The notes below the pieces were generated by a model. The model had not been told where the DNA came from, searched no databases, and worked only from the letters and a program-made list of their open reading frames with translations. A program made the translations under genes and the position numbers. Positions 41,127 through 49,419 of a stretch of 64,000 bases of DNA are shown one piece after another; position 1 is the stretch's first letter, and every line of letters begins with the position of its first letter. The DNA is from VRUE01 sp963774555 (lineage in GTDB: Bacteria > Actinomycetota > Thermoleophilia > Solirubrobacterales > 70-9), in NCBI GenBank assembly GCA_963774555.1, contig CAVZFL010000002.1, positions 868,001-932,000 of the forward strand, read 5' to 3'.

Positions 41127-42593
41127 TTACGCGGTGTCCTCGGGAACGACCCAGCCCTTGGCCCGCTCCAGCGCCCGGCGCCAGCCGGCCAGCAGCGAAT
41201 CGCGTTCGTCGGTGCCCATCCGGGGCTCGTAGCGCGCTGCCTCGCGCCACATCTCCCCCACCTGCTCCAGCGTCCAACCCCCGGTCGCGATCCCGGCCAG
41301 GTAGGCGGCACCGAGCGCGGTCGTCTCGGCGATCTCCGGCACGACCACCTCGGCGCCGAGCACGTCGGCCTGGAACTGCATCAGCCAGCGGTTGGCGACG
41401 GCACCGCCGTCCGCCTTGAGCACCGCCAGCCGCTCTCCCGACGCGGCCTCCTGCGCCCGTACCGCGTCGACCGTCTGGTAGGCAATCGCCTCCAGCGCCG
41501 CCCGCGCCAGGTGGGCGCGGCCGCTGCCGCGGGTGAGCCCGACGATCGTGCCCCGCGCGTACGGGTCCCAGTGGGGCGAGCCGAGCCCGGTCAGCGCCGG
41601 CACGAAGTAGACGCCGTCATTGCCCGCAAGCGAGGCCGCAAGCGCCTCGGTCTCCTCGGCCCGCTCGATCACCCCCAACCCGTCCCGCAGCCACTGCACC
41701 GCCGCCCCGGTGACGAAGATCGAGGCCTCGAGCGCATAGGCGGGTGCCTCGTCGGTCCCGCAGGCCACCGTCGCCAGCAGGCCCTCGGCCGGTGCCGGCG
41801 CCTCGCCGCCCGTGTTGAGCAGGACGAAGCTGCCGGTGCCGTAGGTGTTCTTCGCCGTCCCGGCCCGGTGGCAGGCCTGGCCGAAGAGGGCCGCCTGCTG
41901 GTCGCCGGCGATCCCCGCCACCGGCACCTCGCCGCCGAAGGCGCCGGTCGTGCCGTAGACGTGCGCCGAGGGCAGTGGCTCGGGCAGCTGCTCCAGGTCG
42001 ACGCCGAAGAGGGCGCAGAGCTCCTCGTCCCAGCGCAGGCGCCCGATGTCGAACAGCATCGTCCGCGAGGCGTTGGTGTGGTCGGTCGCGTGGCGGCCGG
42101 TGAGCTTGAACAGGAGCCAGGAGTCGATCGTGCCGAAGGCGGCCCGCTCGGCCCCTTCGACGTTGCGAAGCAGCCACTCGATCTTGGTCGCGGAGAAGTA
42201 GGGGTCGAGGACGAGCCCGGTGCGCTCGCGGACCAGCGGCTCGTGGCCGGCGGCGCGCAGCTCGGCGCAGCGGTCGGCGGTGCGCCGGTCCTGCCAGACC
42301 AGGGCACGGTGCAGCGGCTCGCCGCTCACCCGGTCCCAGGCGACCACCGTCTCGCGCTGGTTGGTGATCCCGATCCCGTCGAGGTCAGCTCCCTGGATGC
42401 CGGCGTCGGAGATCGCCTGCGCCGCCACCCGCTGCGTGACGTCCCAGATTTCGCCGGCGTCGTGCTCGACCCAGCCCGGCTGCGGGAAGTGCTGCTCGAA
42501 CTCCGAGTAGGCGCGGCCGGCGATCCGCCCCTCGCGGTCAAAGACAAGACAGGTCGTGCCCGTCGTCCCCTGGTCGATCGCAAGAATGCTCAA
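41127..42593 (-). CDS. glpK: Glycerol kinase
   Basis: A 488-residue FGGY-family kinase that phosphorylates glycerol to glycerol-3-phosphate. The ATP-binding N-terminus is ILAIDQGTTGTTCLVFD. WVEHDAGEIWD, RTADRCAEL and YGTGSFVLLNTG match GlpK. The TTG at 42593 starts the protein just before the first strand. A GTG at 42620 is possible but would overlap the divergent amidase start. The start-to-start gap of about 20 bp to the amidase gene is very tight. Confidence 0.92.
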   Translation of the reverse strand: MSILAIDQGTTGTTCLVFDREGRIAGRAYSEFEQHFPQPGWVEHDAGEIWDVTQRVAAQAISDAGIQGADLDGIGITNQRETVVAWDRVSGEPLHRALVWQDRRTADRCAELRAAGHEPLVRERTGLVLDPYFSATKIEWLLRNVEGAERAAFGTIDSWLLFKLTGRHATDHTNASRTMLFDIGRLRWDEELCALFGVDLEQLPEPLPSAHVYGTTGAFGGEVPVAGIAGDQQAALFGQACHRAGTAKNTYGTGSFVLLNTGGEAPAPAEGLLATVACGTDEAPAYALEASIFVTGAAVQWLRDGLGVIERAEETEALAASLAGNDGVYFVPALTGLGSPHWDPYARGTIVGLTRGSGRAHLARAALEAIAYQTVDAVRAQEAASGERLAVLKADGGAVANRWLMQFQADVLGAEVVVPEIAETTALGAAYLAGIATGGWTLEQVGEMWREAARYEPRMGTDERDSLLAGWRRALERAKGWVVPEDTA

Positions 42594-42612
42594 GAGCCGC
42601 CAGACTATCGGC

Positions 42613-44031
42613 GTGGCCACGCTCGAAGCACAGACTCACGCTGGCCTCGCGGAGCAGGCGAGGACGCTGCGGGACGGCGAGGCCAGCTCGCGAGAGCTGG
42701 TCGAGATCGCGCTCGAGCGGGCCGAGCGGGCGCAGGAGACCCTCAACGCCTTCCGCGTGATCTGCGCCGAGGAAGCGCTGGCCGCCGCCGAGGAGGCGGA
42801 TCGCCGCCTCGGTGCCGACGATCAGGCGCCGCTGCTCGGCGTCCCGGTCGCGATCAAGGACGACGTCGAGCTGACCGGGCACACCACCCCGTTCGGCTGC
42901 GGCGGCGGCAGGCCGGCCGTGCGCGACGCCGAGGCGGTGCGGCGGCTGCGCGAGGCGGGCGCGATCCCGATCGGCAAGACCCACGCGCCCGAGGTCGGCC
43001 TCTGGCACTTCACCGAGACTCCACTGCACGGCGCCACCCGCAATCCCTGGAACCTCGACCACACCCCCGGCGGCTCCAGCGGCGGCGCCGCAGCGGTTGT
43101 GGCGGCCGGCGTGGTCCCGGCGGCGATCGGCTCCGACGGGGCCGGCTCGATCCGCATCCCCGCCGCCTGGACCGGGCTGATCGGCCTCAAGCCTCAGCGC
43201 GGCCGGGTCTCCACCTGGCCCGATCCCGAGGCCTTCAACGGGCTCAGCTGCTACGGCCCGCTGACCCGAAGCGTCGGCGATGCCGCGCTGATGCTCGATG
43301 CAGTCCAAGGCAACGTCCCCGCCGACCTGCACAAGCCGCCGCCGCCGCGCGAGCCCTTCGCCGACGCCGCGGCCCGCGAGCCCGGCCCCCTGCGCATCGC
43401 TGTTTCCTTTGCGACGCCCTTCGGGGTGCCGGCCAAGGCAGACGACGAGCACCGGGCGGCGATCGAATCCTTTGCCGGGCAGCTTGCCGACCTCGGTCAC
43501 GAGATCGTCCGCACCGATCCCGACTACGGCATGGTCGGACCGACGATCGTCGCGCGGGGAGAGGCAGCCGTGGAGGAATGGCTGTGCGCACACGGCGAAG
43601 ATCGCGCTGCGCTGGAGCCGCGCACACGCACAGCGGCTCGCATCGGCAGGGCGCTGCAGGGCCTGCCCCTGCGGCTCGCCCGCGCCGCCGAGCCCGGCCT
43701 GCGACGGCGGATAGGCCGGGTCTTCGAGCGCTGCGACGTCGTCCTCACCCCGACCACGGCAAAGCCCCCTCCTCGCATCGGCGCGCTCGACGGGCGGGGG
43801 TACTGGAAGACCGGCAGCACAGCCGGCGCCATCTGCCCCTTCGCCTTCGCCTGGAACGTGACCGGCTGGCCCGGCCTCAGCGTCCCCGCCGGCCTCACCT
43901 CCAGCGGCCTGCCGATCGGCGCCCAGCTGCTCGGCCGCGAGAACGACGAGGCGACGCTGCTCTCGCTGGCCGGCTCGATCGAGCGCGAGCGCGGCGGTTG
44001 GCCGCAGGCCGAACCGCCTACGGCGGCGTAA
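42613..44031 (+). CDS. Amidase signature family enzyme
   Basis: A 472-residue amidase with the Ser-cisSer-Lys triad: Lys in VAIKDDVEL, the Gly/Ser-rich GGSSGGAAAVVAAG with cis-Ser, and the nucleophile region GSDGAGSIRIPAAW. These enzymes hydrolyse amides. The middle GLKPQRGR segment and the C-terminal TSSGLPIGAQLLG block are complete. GTG start. The end overlaps the emfourin-like gene by 14 nt. It is not a GatA, since no gatB/gatC neighbours are present. Confidence 0.88.
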   Translation: MATLEAQTHAGLAEQARTLRDGEASSRELVEIALERAERAQETLNAFRVICAEEALAAAEEADRRLGADDQAPLLGVPVAIKDDVELTGHTTPFGCGGGRPAVRDAEAVRRLREAGAIPIGKTHAPEVGLWHFTETPLHGATRNPWNLDHTPGGSSGGAAAVVAAGVVPAAIGSDGAGSIRIPAAWTGLIGLKPQRGRVSTWPDPEAFNGLSCYGPLTRSVGDAALMLDAVQGNVPADLHKPPPPREPFADAAAREPGPLRIAVSFATPFGVPAKADDEHRAAIESFAGQLADLGHEIVRTDPDYGMVGPTIVARGEAAVEEWLCAHGEDRAALEPRTRTAARIGRALQGLPLRLARAAEPGLRRRIGRVFERCDVVLTPTTAKPPPRIGALDGRGYWKTGSTAGAICPFAFAWNVTGWPGLSVPAGLTSSGLPIGAQLLGRENDEATLLSLAGSIERERGGWPQAEPPTAA

Positions 44032-44335
44032 TCTCCTGCTCGCTGCGCGGGTGGGCGTCGACCCAGTTGACCAGCGCCCCGACCTCCTCGGGCAGGTCTT
44101 CTTCGCTGAAGCTGTGGGTGCGCTCGCGCTCGCCGTCGCTGACCGTCACCGCGTAGAGCATCTCGTCGGGGTGCTGCGGCGCAGATGCGGTTCGCGGCGG
44201 CGACGTCAGCAGGCTGGCGCGCTGCACCAACCCCTCGAAGGCACCCGTGTCGTCGGCCGAGAGCGCCTCGGAATCGAGCTTGGTCGTATCGGTCAACCCG
44301 GCGATACCGCCGCCGCGCACGATCTCGATCTTCAT
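44018..44335 (-). CDS. Emfourin-like protealysin inhibitor
   Basis: A 105-residue protein starting MKIEIVRGGGIAGL, with a later ASLLTSPPRTAS and a VTVSDGERERTHSFSEEDLPEEVGALVNWV core. This matches the emfourin family, slow-tight inhibitors of protealysin-like M4 peptidases. The gene starts two bases after the stop of the M4 peptidase, the conserved arrangement of such pairs. It likely keeps the peptidase inactive inside the cell. Confidence 0.85.
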   Translation of the reverse strand: MKIEIVRGGGIAGLTDTTKLDSEALSADDTGAFEGLVQRASLLTSPPRTASAPQHPDEMLYAVTVSDGERERTHSFSEEDLPEEVGALVNWVDAHPRSEQEITPP

Positions 44336-44336
44336 G

Positions 44337-45413
44337 TCAAGACAGTACTTCGACCTCTTTCCAGGCGGCCTCAACCGCTTCGGCGTCGCCGGCGCTGCCG
44401 ATTTCGCCGGCCACTTTCACCGTCGCCTGTGCGGCAGCATTGAAGTCGGAGGTCGGCGAGAGATGGCCACCGGTGAGCGTCTGGTACCAGACCTTGCCGG
44501 CTTTCTCCCAGGCGTTGCCGCCGATCGCCGCCGCCGCCAGGTAGAAGGCCTTGTTGGGGATGCCGGAGTTGATGTGGACGCCGCCGTTGTCGTTGCGGGG
44601 GTCGGCGTCGTCAGGGAGGTCTTTGTATTCCGACATCTTGGCGGGCTGGCGGCTGGCCACCTGCGGGTCGCCCGGGTCCTTCATCGAGCGCAGCGCCTTG
44701 CCGAGCCCGTCCACCAGGGTGCCCTCGCCGATCAGCCACTCGGCATCGGCCGCGGCCTGTTTCTTCGCGTACTGGGTCGCCAGGGCGCCGAAGACGTCGG
44801 AGAAGTGCTCGTTCAACGCCCCCGGTTGCTTGCTGTACTGCAGACCGGCGGTGTGCTGGGTCACCCCGTGCCCGTTCTCATGCGCGGTCACGCTCAGGCA
44901 CTGCGCCAGCGAGGCGGGTTTGAAGATTTTGCCGCCATCGCCGTAGACCATCTGCGCGCCGTTCCAGAAGGCGTTGTCGAATTTGACCCCGTAGTGGACG
45001 GTCGAGATCAGTTCCATGCCGGCGCCGTCGAGGCTGTCGCGTTCGAAGGCGCCCTTGAAGAAGTCGTAGGTGTCCTCGGTCGTGTCGTAAGCGCCGTCGG
45101 CCGCCGGATCGCCGACAGCCGGATCGCCGCTGCCGCGGACGCGTTTGCCGGGCAGGCCGGAGCGACCGCCGTTTTCGATGTCGTAGACGGTCTGCCGCAG
45201 GCCGTGCGTCGTCGGCGGCTCGATGTAGGCGAGGGAGCGCGGGTCCTGGTCCAGTTCCCTGGCGAGGCGGCCGACGATCGCCCGCTGCGTGCGCATCGAG
45301 GCGGAGGCCGCCATCGTCGCCAGCGCCGCCTCGCGCAGCTCCGGGTCGTCACCTTCGATCAGGCGAGCCAGCAGGTCAGGGGGTGCAACCGAGCAACAGG
45401 CGACGTGGGTCAT
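44337..45413 (-). CDS. Protealysin-like M4 metallopeptidase
   Basis: A 358-residue thermolysin-family peptidase. A short propeptide starts MTHVACCSVAPPDLLARL with the PPL-type motif of protealysin precursors instead of the long FTP-PepSY prodomain, and no signal peptide is seen. The zinc motif is HENGH in TAHENGHGVTQH, with the third ligand Glu in GALNEHFSDVFG. GGVHINSGIPNKAFYLAA contains the M4 substrate-site His region. GGAGGAG precedes the ATG. It is co-transcribed with the inhibitor gene just downstream. Confidence 0.92.
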   Translation of the reverse strand: MTHVACCSVAPPDLLARLIEGDDPELREAALATMAASASMRTQRAIVGRLARELDQDPRSLAYIEPPTTHGLRQTVYDIENGGRSGLPGKRVRGSGDPAVGDPAADGAYDTTEDTYDFFKGAFERDSLDGAGMELISTVHYGVKFDNAFWNGAQMVYGDGGKIFKPASLAQCLSVTAHENGHGVTQHTAGLQYSKQPGALNEHFSDVFGALATQYAKKQAAADAEWLIGEGTLVDGLGKALRSMKDPGDPQVASRQPAKMSEYKDLPDDADPRNDNGGVHINSGIPNKAFYLAAAAIGGNAWEKAGKVWYQTLTGGHLSPTSDFNAAAQATVKVAGEIGSAGDAEAVEAAWKEVEVLS

Positions 45414-45508
45414 GACGGCTCCTCCGCATATGTGTGGAATTCAGAGGCGCGAACACTAAAGAAATTTGATCGCTCATGAGAAGTTATTTATTTGGTAACT
45501 GTTCGTGG

Positions 45509-46204
45509 TCAGTACCAGCCGCGGCGCGCCAGGTAGGCGCGGGCGAAGTCGACGAGCTGGCGGCCGCGGTGGACGAAGCCGCCGAGAGTGCGCCCGGTCG
45601 CCCGGTGTGAGAGGTCCAGCTCGTACTCGCCAACCTGATAGCCGGCCCTGACCGCGTCCACGGTCATCCCCAGCTCCATCCCGTAGCCGCGGGCGAAGGG
45701 CAGCGTGGCGCGCAGGACCTCGGCGCGCATCGCCCGCTGCCCGGAGATCGGCGCCGTCGCCTCGAAGCCACAGAGGCGACGAATCGCCCGGCGAGCGAAG
45801 CCGAGGGCTAGGCCGAAGCCACCGCCAAGGCGACGGCCGAAAGCGGCGACCGCGAGGTCGCACTCCCCCGCCTGCACGGCGGCGACGAGCGGCGCCAACC
45901 GCGCCGCCGACTCGCCGAGGTCGCCGTCGCAGAGCAGGACCAGATCCGGGCCCGGCTCCTCGCTCAGCGCCGCCTGCGCCGCCGCGGTCACGTTGGCGCC
46001 CTTGCCGTGCGGCCGCCCCCGGCTGACCACCCGCGCCCCCGCCGCCATCGCCAGCTCGGCTGTGCCGTCGCCCGAAGCATCGTCCGCGACCCAGATCGTC
46101 GCGGCCGGAAAGGCGCCCCGCAGCGCCCCCACCGTGGCAGCGATTCGATCGCCCTCGTTGCGCGCGGCGACGATCGCCGTCAAGGCCCTCGGCGGCGATG
46201 TCAT
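45509..46204 (-). CDS. Family 2 glycosyltransferase
   Basis: A 231-residue GT-A-fold enzyme from ATG 46204. LTAIVAARNEGDRIAATV opens the nucleotide-binding part. ADDASGDGT and the DxD-like LLCDGDLGES are present, followed by SGQRAMRAEV near the acceptor site. No membrane helices are obvious. It resembles glucosyl-3-phosphoglycerate synthase-like and dolichyl-type actinobacterial GT2s. Its start overlaps the end of the ATPase gene by 4 nt. Confidence 0.85.
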   Translation of the reverse strand: MTSPPRALTAIVAARNEGDRIAATVGALRGAFPAATIWVADDASGDGTAELAMAAGARVVSRGRPHGKGANVTAAAQAALSEEPGPDLVLLCDGDLGESAARLAPLVAAVQAGECDLAVAAFGRRLGGGFGLALGFARRAIRRLCGFEATAPISGQRAMRAEVLRATLPFARGYGMELGMTVDAVRAGYQVGEYELDLSHRATGRTLGGFVHRGRQLVDFARAYLARRGWY

Positions 46205-47646
46205 GACGGGGGCGACCCGGACGCCAGCATCCAGCCGAGCATTCCCGCCGGAACCGCCCACACCGCGTTCTCGGCGCGCCCGTCGGAGAGGTCGAGGACG
46301 GTGCGGGTGGCGAAGATGCCGCCGCCCCGGGCCCGGATTGTCGCGGCGGCGCGCCGCCAGGGACGGTCGACGTACTTGCCCTCGAACGCAACCCCCAGAT
46401 CCGGACCGACGAAATCGATCTCCGCCCCACTCGCAGTCCGCTCGTACATCACAGTGCTCGCCTCCAGCAACAGCGCCGCGCCGCGATCGTCACTCGCGCG
46501 CAGCAGCAGCACGCCGAGCTGCTGCTCGCTGAGCTGCGAGTCGGCAGGTTCATGCCGGCGCTCGTCCCTGAGCCGCGGCAGGTGCGCGAGCAGCGGATCG
46601 ACGAAGTAGACCTTCTCCTGGGCCCGCAGGTTCGGCAGCTCACCCCTGGCCCGGTGACAGCGCCAGGCCAGCAGGGCAAAGCTGAGCGCGTCGATCCGGT
46701 CATCGACGCGATGGTGATCGGAGAGGCCGACGTCGCGGGCCACCGCGGAGGCGTTGAGCGGGGCGGCGAGGCCGACCGTCAGGCGCTCGAGGAAGGCGGA
46801 AACCTCGCCGTCGCTCATCGCCGTGGTCTGGAAGGCATCCCCCGCGATCACCTCCCACAGCGCCTGCGCAAACCCCTCGCTCACGTCGGCCCCTTCGACG
46901 AAGTCCCTGACCGCGCGCGGGAAGCCGCCGATGCGGAGGTAGGACTGCCAGGCGTGGTCGAGCTCGGAGAAGAACGGAGAGAGGTCGGACACCGCCGCTT
47001 CCCCCGCGGCCGTGAGGACGTCTCGCGGACGCAGCGACGCCTCCGGCAGCCCGTCGAAACGACCGGTCGAGAGGCAGAACGATCGGAAGTCCATCGGCAG
47101 CAGGAGGCGATCGGAGTCCGGCGTTTCGCCGCGACGACCGGCGAGCGCCTTCGTCGCCTCGCGCAGGTCGCGTGCCGAGGAGCCGGAAAGCACGACGCAA
47201 CTGCGGCGAAAGGTGGGGTCTCCGTCCCGCAGCTCCTTGATCGCGGCAGCCCAGCCGGCCACTGCGGTGATCTCGTCGAGGAACCAATAGCGCTCGCCCT
47301 CCAGCGTCGCCGTGTCCTGCTGCCCAACCGCGATCAGCCTGCGCACGTCCTGGCTGCTGAGCCCGTCGCAAGCGCAGAAGAAGACCAGGCGAGGGTTGGC
47401 GCCAGCGGCGATCGCGGTGGCGATCGCGCGCTTGACCTCGACGCTCTTGCCGACCCGGCGCGGACCGCGCAGCACGTACAGCCCCGGCGGGCGCAGACCG
47501 ATCAGGGGCCGCGGTTCGTAGTCGAAGGGAGCTTCCTCCGCCTCGCGCAGATCGGCGTCGTCGTGCTCCCACTCGGGCCCCCGCCACCAGCTGGAGCGAT
47601 CTGTCAGCAGCCTCCTCAGTTGGCCATCATTCACCCGAAAAACCAT
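46201..47646 (-). CDS. AAA ATPase with DUF4143-type C-terminal domain
   Basis: A 481-residue ATPase from ATG 47646. Walker A is LRGPRRVGKS, Walker B is RYWFLDEI, and LSGSSARDL is the sensor region. The C-terminal ~180 residues contain a DUF4143/PD-(D/E)XK-like segment (YERTASGAEIDFVGPDLGVAFEGKYVDR). Such ATPases are frequent accessory genes, and some take part in toxin or defence modules. The promoter region is rich in inverted repeats. The glycosyltransferase gene downstream overlaps by 4 nt. Confidence 0.85.
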   Translation of the reverse strand: MVFRVNDGQLRRLLTDRSSWWRGPEWEHDDADLREAEEAPFDYEPRPLIGLRPPGLYVLRGPRRVGKSVEVKRAIATAIAAGANPRLVFFCACDGLSSQDVRRLIAVGQQDTATLEGERYWFLDEITAVAGWAAAIKELRDGDPTFRRSCVVLSGSSARDLREATKALAGRRGETPDSDRLLLPMDFRSFCLSTGRFDGLPEASLRPRDVLTAAGEAAVSDLSPFFSELDHAWQSYLRIGGFPRAVRDFVEGADVSEGFAQALWEVIAGDAFQTTAMSDGEVSAFLERLTVGLAAPLNASAVARDVGLSDHHRVDDRIDALSFALLAWRCHRARGELPNLRAQEKVYFVDPLLAHLPRLRDERRHEPADSQLSEQQLGVLLLRASDDRGAALLLEASTVMYERTASGAEIDFVGPDLGVAFEGKYVDRPWRRAAATIRARGGGIFATRTVLDLSDGRAENAVWAVPAGMLGWMLASGSPPS

Positions 47647-47732
47647 AGCAAATTGGGTGCTACACACCCAAAAAACACTGTTTTTTTGGGTGTCAGTGCG
47701 GACCGGGAATGCTGCGGATATTGTGCCCCGCC
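47647..47732. promoter_or_regulatory. AT-rich divergent spacer with TGGGTGT/ACACCCA dyads
   Basis: TTGGGTG and ACACCCAA flank a 4-bp centre (47653-47671), and ACACCCAAAAAA (from 47664) pairs with TTTTTTTGGGTGT (to 47693). Located between two divergent starts, these fit operators or a promoter-blocking hairpin rather than a terminator. Confidence 0.5.
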
Positions 47733-47942
47733 ATGGACATCGAGGCGCACATCACCGGCAACGTATGGAAAATCGAGGTCGCGGTCGGCGACACCGTCGA
47801 GGACGGCGACACCGTCGTCATCCTGGAGTCGATGAAGATGGAGATCCCGGTCGAGGCCGAAGACGACGGCACCGTGAAGGAGATTCGCTGCGAGGAAGGC
47901 CAGTCGGTCAGCGAAGGCGACGTCCTCGTAGTGCTGGAGTGA
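47733..47942 (+). CDS. Single-domain biotin carboxyl-carrier protein
   Basis: A 69-residue biotinyl-lipoyl domain with the biotin acceptor motif ESMKMEIPV (Lys in MKM). Its sequence MDIEAHITGNVWKIEVAVGDTVEDGD forms the swinging-domain barrel. Free-standing carriers serve acyl-CoA carboxylases or decarboxylases. A carboxylase beta subunit lies 31 kb away and biotin synthesis genes lie 3 kb downstream. It is followed at 7 nt by an enoyl-CoA hydratase gene. Confidence 0.88.
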   Translation: MDIEAHITGNVWKIEVAVGDTVEDGDTVVILESMKMEIPVEAEDDGTVKEIRCEEGQSVSEGDVLVVLE

Positions 47943-47949
47943 AGGCACA

Positions 47950-48759
47950 ATGACCTCGGAGCGCCTCGCCGGCGGCAAGCTCCTCCTCGACTCCCCCGCC
48001 GAGGCTGTGGTTCGCCTCCGCATCTCCAACCCCGACCGGCGCAACGCCCTCGACCACGAGATCCTCGACGCCTTCGCCGAGACGCTGCCGCGCCTCGACC
48101 AGGGCATCGAGACCCGCTGCCTGCTGATCACCGGCGCGCCGCCGGTCTTCTCCGCCGGCTACGACATCGCCTCGATCCCGAGCGAGACCTTCGAACGCGA
48201 CGCCGAGGCGCTTGTCGCCCACCCCTTCCACGCGGCGATGGACGCGCTTGCCAGCCATCCCTGGCCGACGGTCGCGGCGATCAACGGCCACTGCATCGGC
48301 GGCGGCCTGGAGCTGGCGATCACCTGCGACATGCGGGTCTGCGCCAGCGGCGCCGAGCTGGGCATGCCGCCGGTCAAGCTCGGCCTCGTCTACAGCCACA
48401 CCGGCCTGCGCAAGTTCCTGCACACGATCGGCCTCGCCCGCACTAAGGAGCTCTTTCTCACCGGACGCAACTTCGAGGCCGCCCGCGCCGCCGAGATCGG
48501 CCTCGTCCACGAAGTCGTCGCGGCCGAGCGGCTGGAGGCCGTGGCGGTCGAGTTAGCGGCTGAGATCGCCGCCAACGCGCCGCTCTCGATGCGCGGCAAC
48601 AAGAGCGCGATCGACCTGCTCACAGCCTCTCCGATCCTCAGCGAGCAGCAGGAGGCGGGGCTGATCGCCCTGCGCGAGTCGTGCTTTGCCTCCGAGGACT
48701 TCCGCGAGGGGATCGAGGCCTTCGCCGAGAAGCGCAAGCCGCAATGGAAGGGCCGTTGA
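47950..48759 (+). CDS. Enoyl-CoA hydratase/isomerase family protein
   Basis: A 269-residue crotonase-fold protein with PPVFSAGYDIASIP, NGHCIGGGLELAITCDMRVC as oxyanion-hole motifs and MPPVKLGLVYSHTGLRKFL in the acid/base region. It shares about the same C-terminal KRKPQWKGR tail as the hydratase at 17 kb. It overlaps the glycosylase start by about 16 nt and follows the biotin carrier gene, suggesting an acyl-CoA operon. Confidence 0.88.
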   Translation: MTSERLAGGKLLLDSPAEAVVRLRISNPDRRNALDHEILDAFAETLPRLDQGIETRCLLITGAPPVFSAGYDIASIPSETFERDAEALVAHPFHAAMDALASHPWPTVAAINGHCIGGGLELAITCDMRVCASGAELGMPPVKLGLVYSHTGLRKFLHTIGLARTKELFLTGRNFEAARAAEIGLVHEVVAAERLEAVAVELAAEIAANAPLSMRGNKSAIDLLTASPILSEQQEAGLIALRESCFASEDFREGIEAFAEKRKPQWKGR

Positions 48760-49388
48760 GCTCCGCCCGCAAACAGCTCGCCGCGTCCGATCCGACGATG
48801 GCTGAGCTGATCGAGCGGATCGGCGAGATCGACCTGGAGACGAGACTGCGGCGGCGCAGCGAGGAGCGGCCCGCCGATGCCTACGGCGCCCTGCTGCGGG
48901 CGATCGTCGGCCAGCAGCTCTCGACCAAGGCGGCGCGGACGATCTACGGCCGTGTGCTCGAGCTCTTCGACGGCAGCACGCCTTCTCCCGAGCAGCTGCT
49001 CGAAGCCGACGAAACGGCGCTGCGCGGCGCCGGGCTCTCCGGCCGCAAGGTCGAGTACATCCGTGACCTCGCCTCGCACGTCCTCGACGGCGAGCTCGAG
49101 CTCGACCGCCTCGGCGAGCTCGCCGACGAGGAGGTGGTCGAGGAGATCGTCGCCGTCCGCGGCCTCGGCGTCTGGACCGCCGAGATGTTCCTGCTCTTCC
49201 ACCTCGAACGACCGGACGTGCTCTCGGGCGGCGACCTCGGCATCCGCAAGGCGGTGCAGATCGAGTACGGCCTGGAGGAGATGCCGCCGCCGACCCGGGT
49301 GCTGGAGATCGGCGAGCCCTGGCGTCCGCATCGCAGTCTCGCCTCGCTCTACCTCTGGGAGTCGCTTGCAAACGCACCCGTCGATTGA
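48744..49388 (+). CDS. HhH-GPD DNA glycosylase (AlkA / 3-methyladenine type)
   Basis: A 214-residue base-excision repair glycosylase. The helix-hairpin-helix is VRGLGVWTAEMFLLFHL and the catalytic Asp lies in SGGDLGIRKAV. LLRAIVGQQLSTKAARTIY is the usual N-terminal core. The ATG at 48744 overlaps the hydratase gene; a TTG at 48756 overlapping its stop is the alternative. It removes alkylated purines from DNA. Confidence 0.88.
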   Translation: MEGPLSSARKQLAASDPTMAELIERIGEIDLETRLRRRSEERPADAYGALLRAIVGQQLSTKAARTIYGRVLELFDGSTPSPEQLLEADETALRGAGLSGRKVEYIRDLASHVLDGELELDRLGELADEEVVEEIVAVRGLGVWTAEMFLLFHLERPDVLSGGDLGIRKAVQIEYGLEEMPPPTRVLEIGEPWRPHRSLASLYLWESLANAPVD

Positions 49389-49419
49389 GGACAGCGCTCC
49401 GCCGGTCGAAAAGACAGGC

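Noticed and set aside
41097..44156. 1,019-residue plus-strand frame
   Set aside because: It covers glpK in antisense and the amidase in a wrong frame; real genes with clear motifs explain the stretch.
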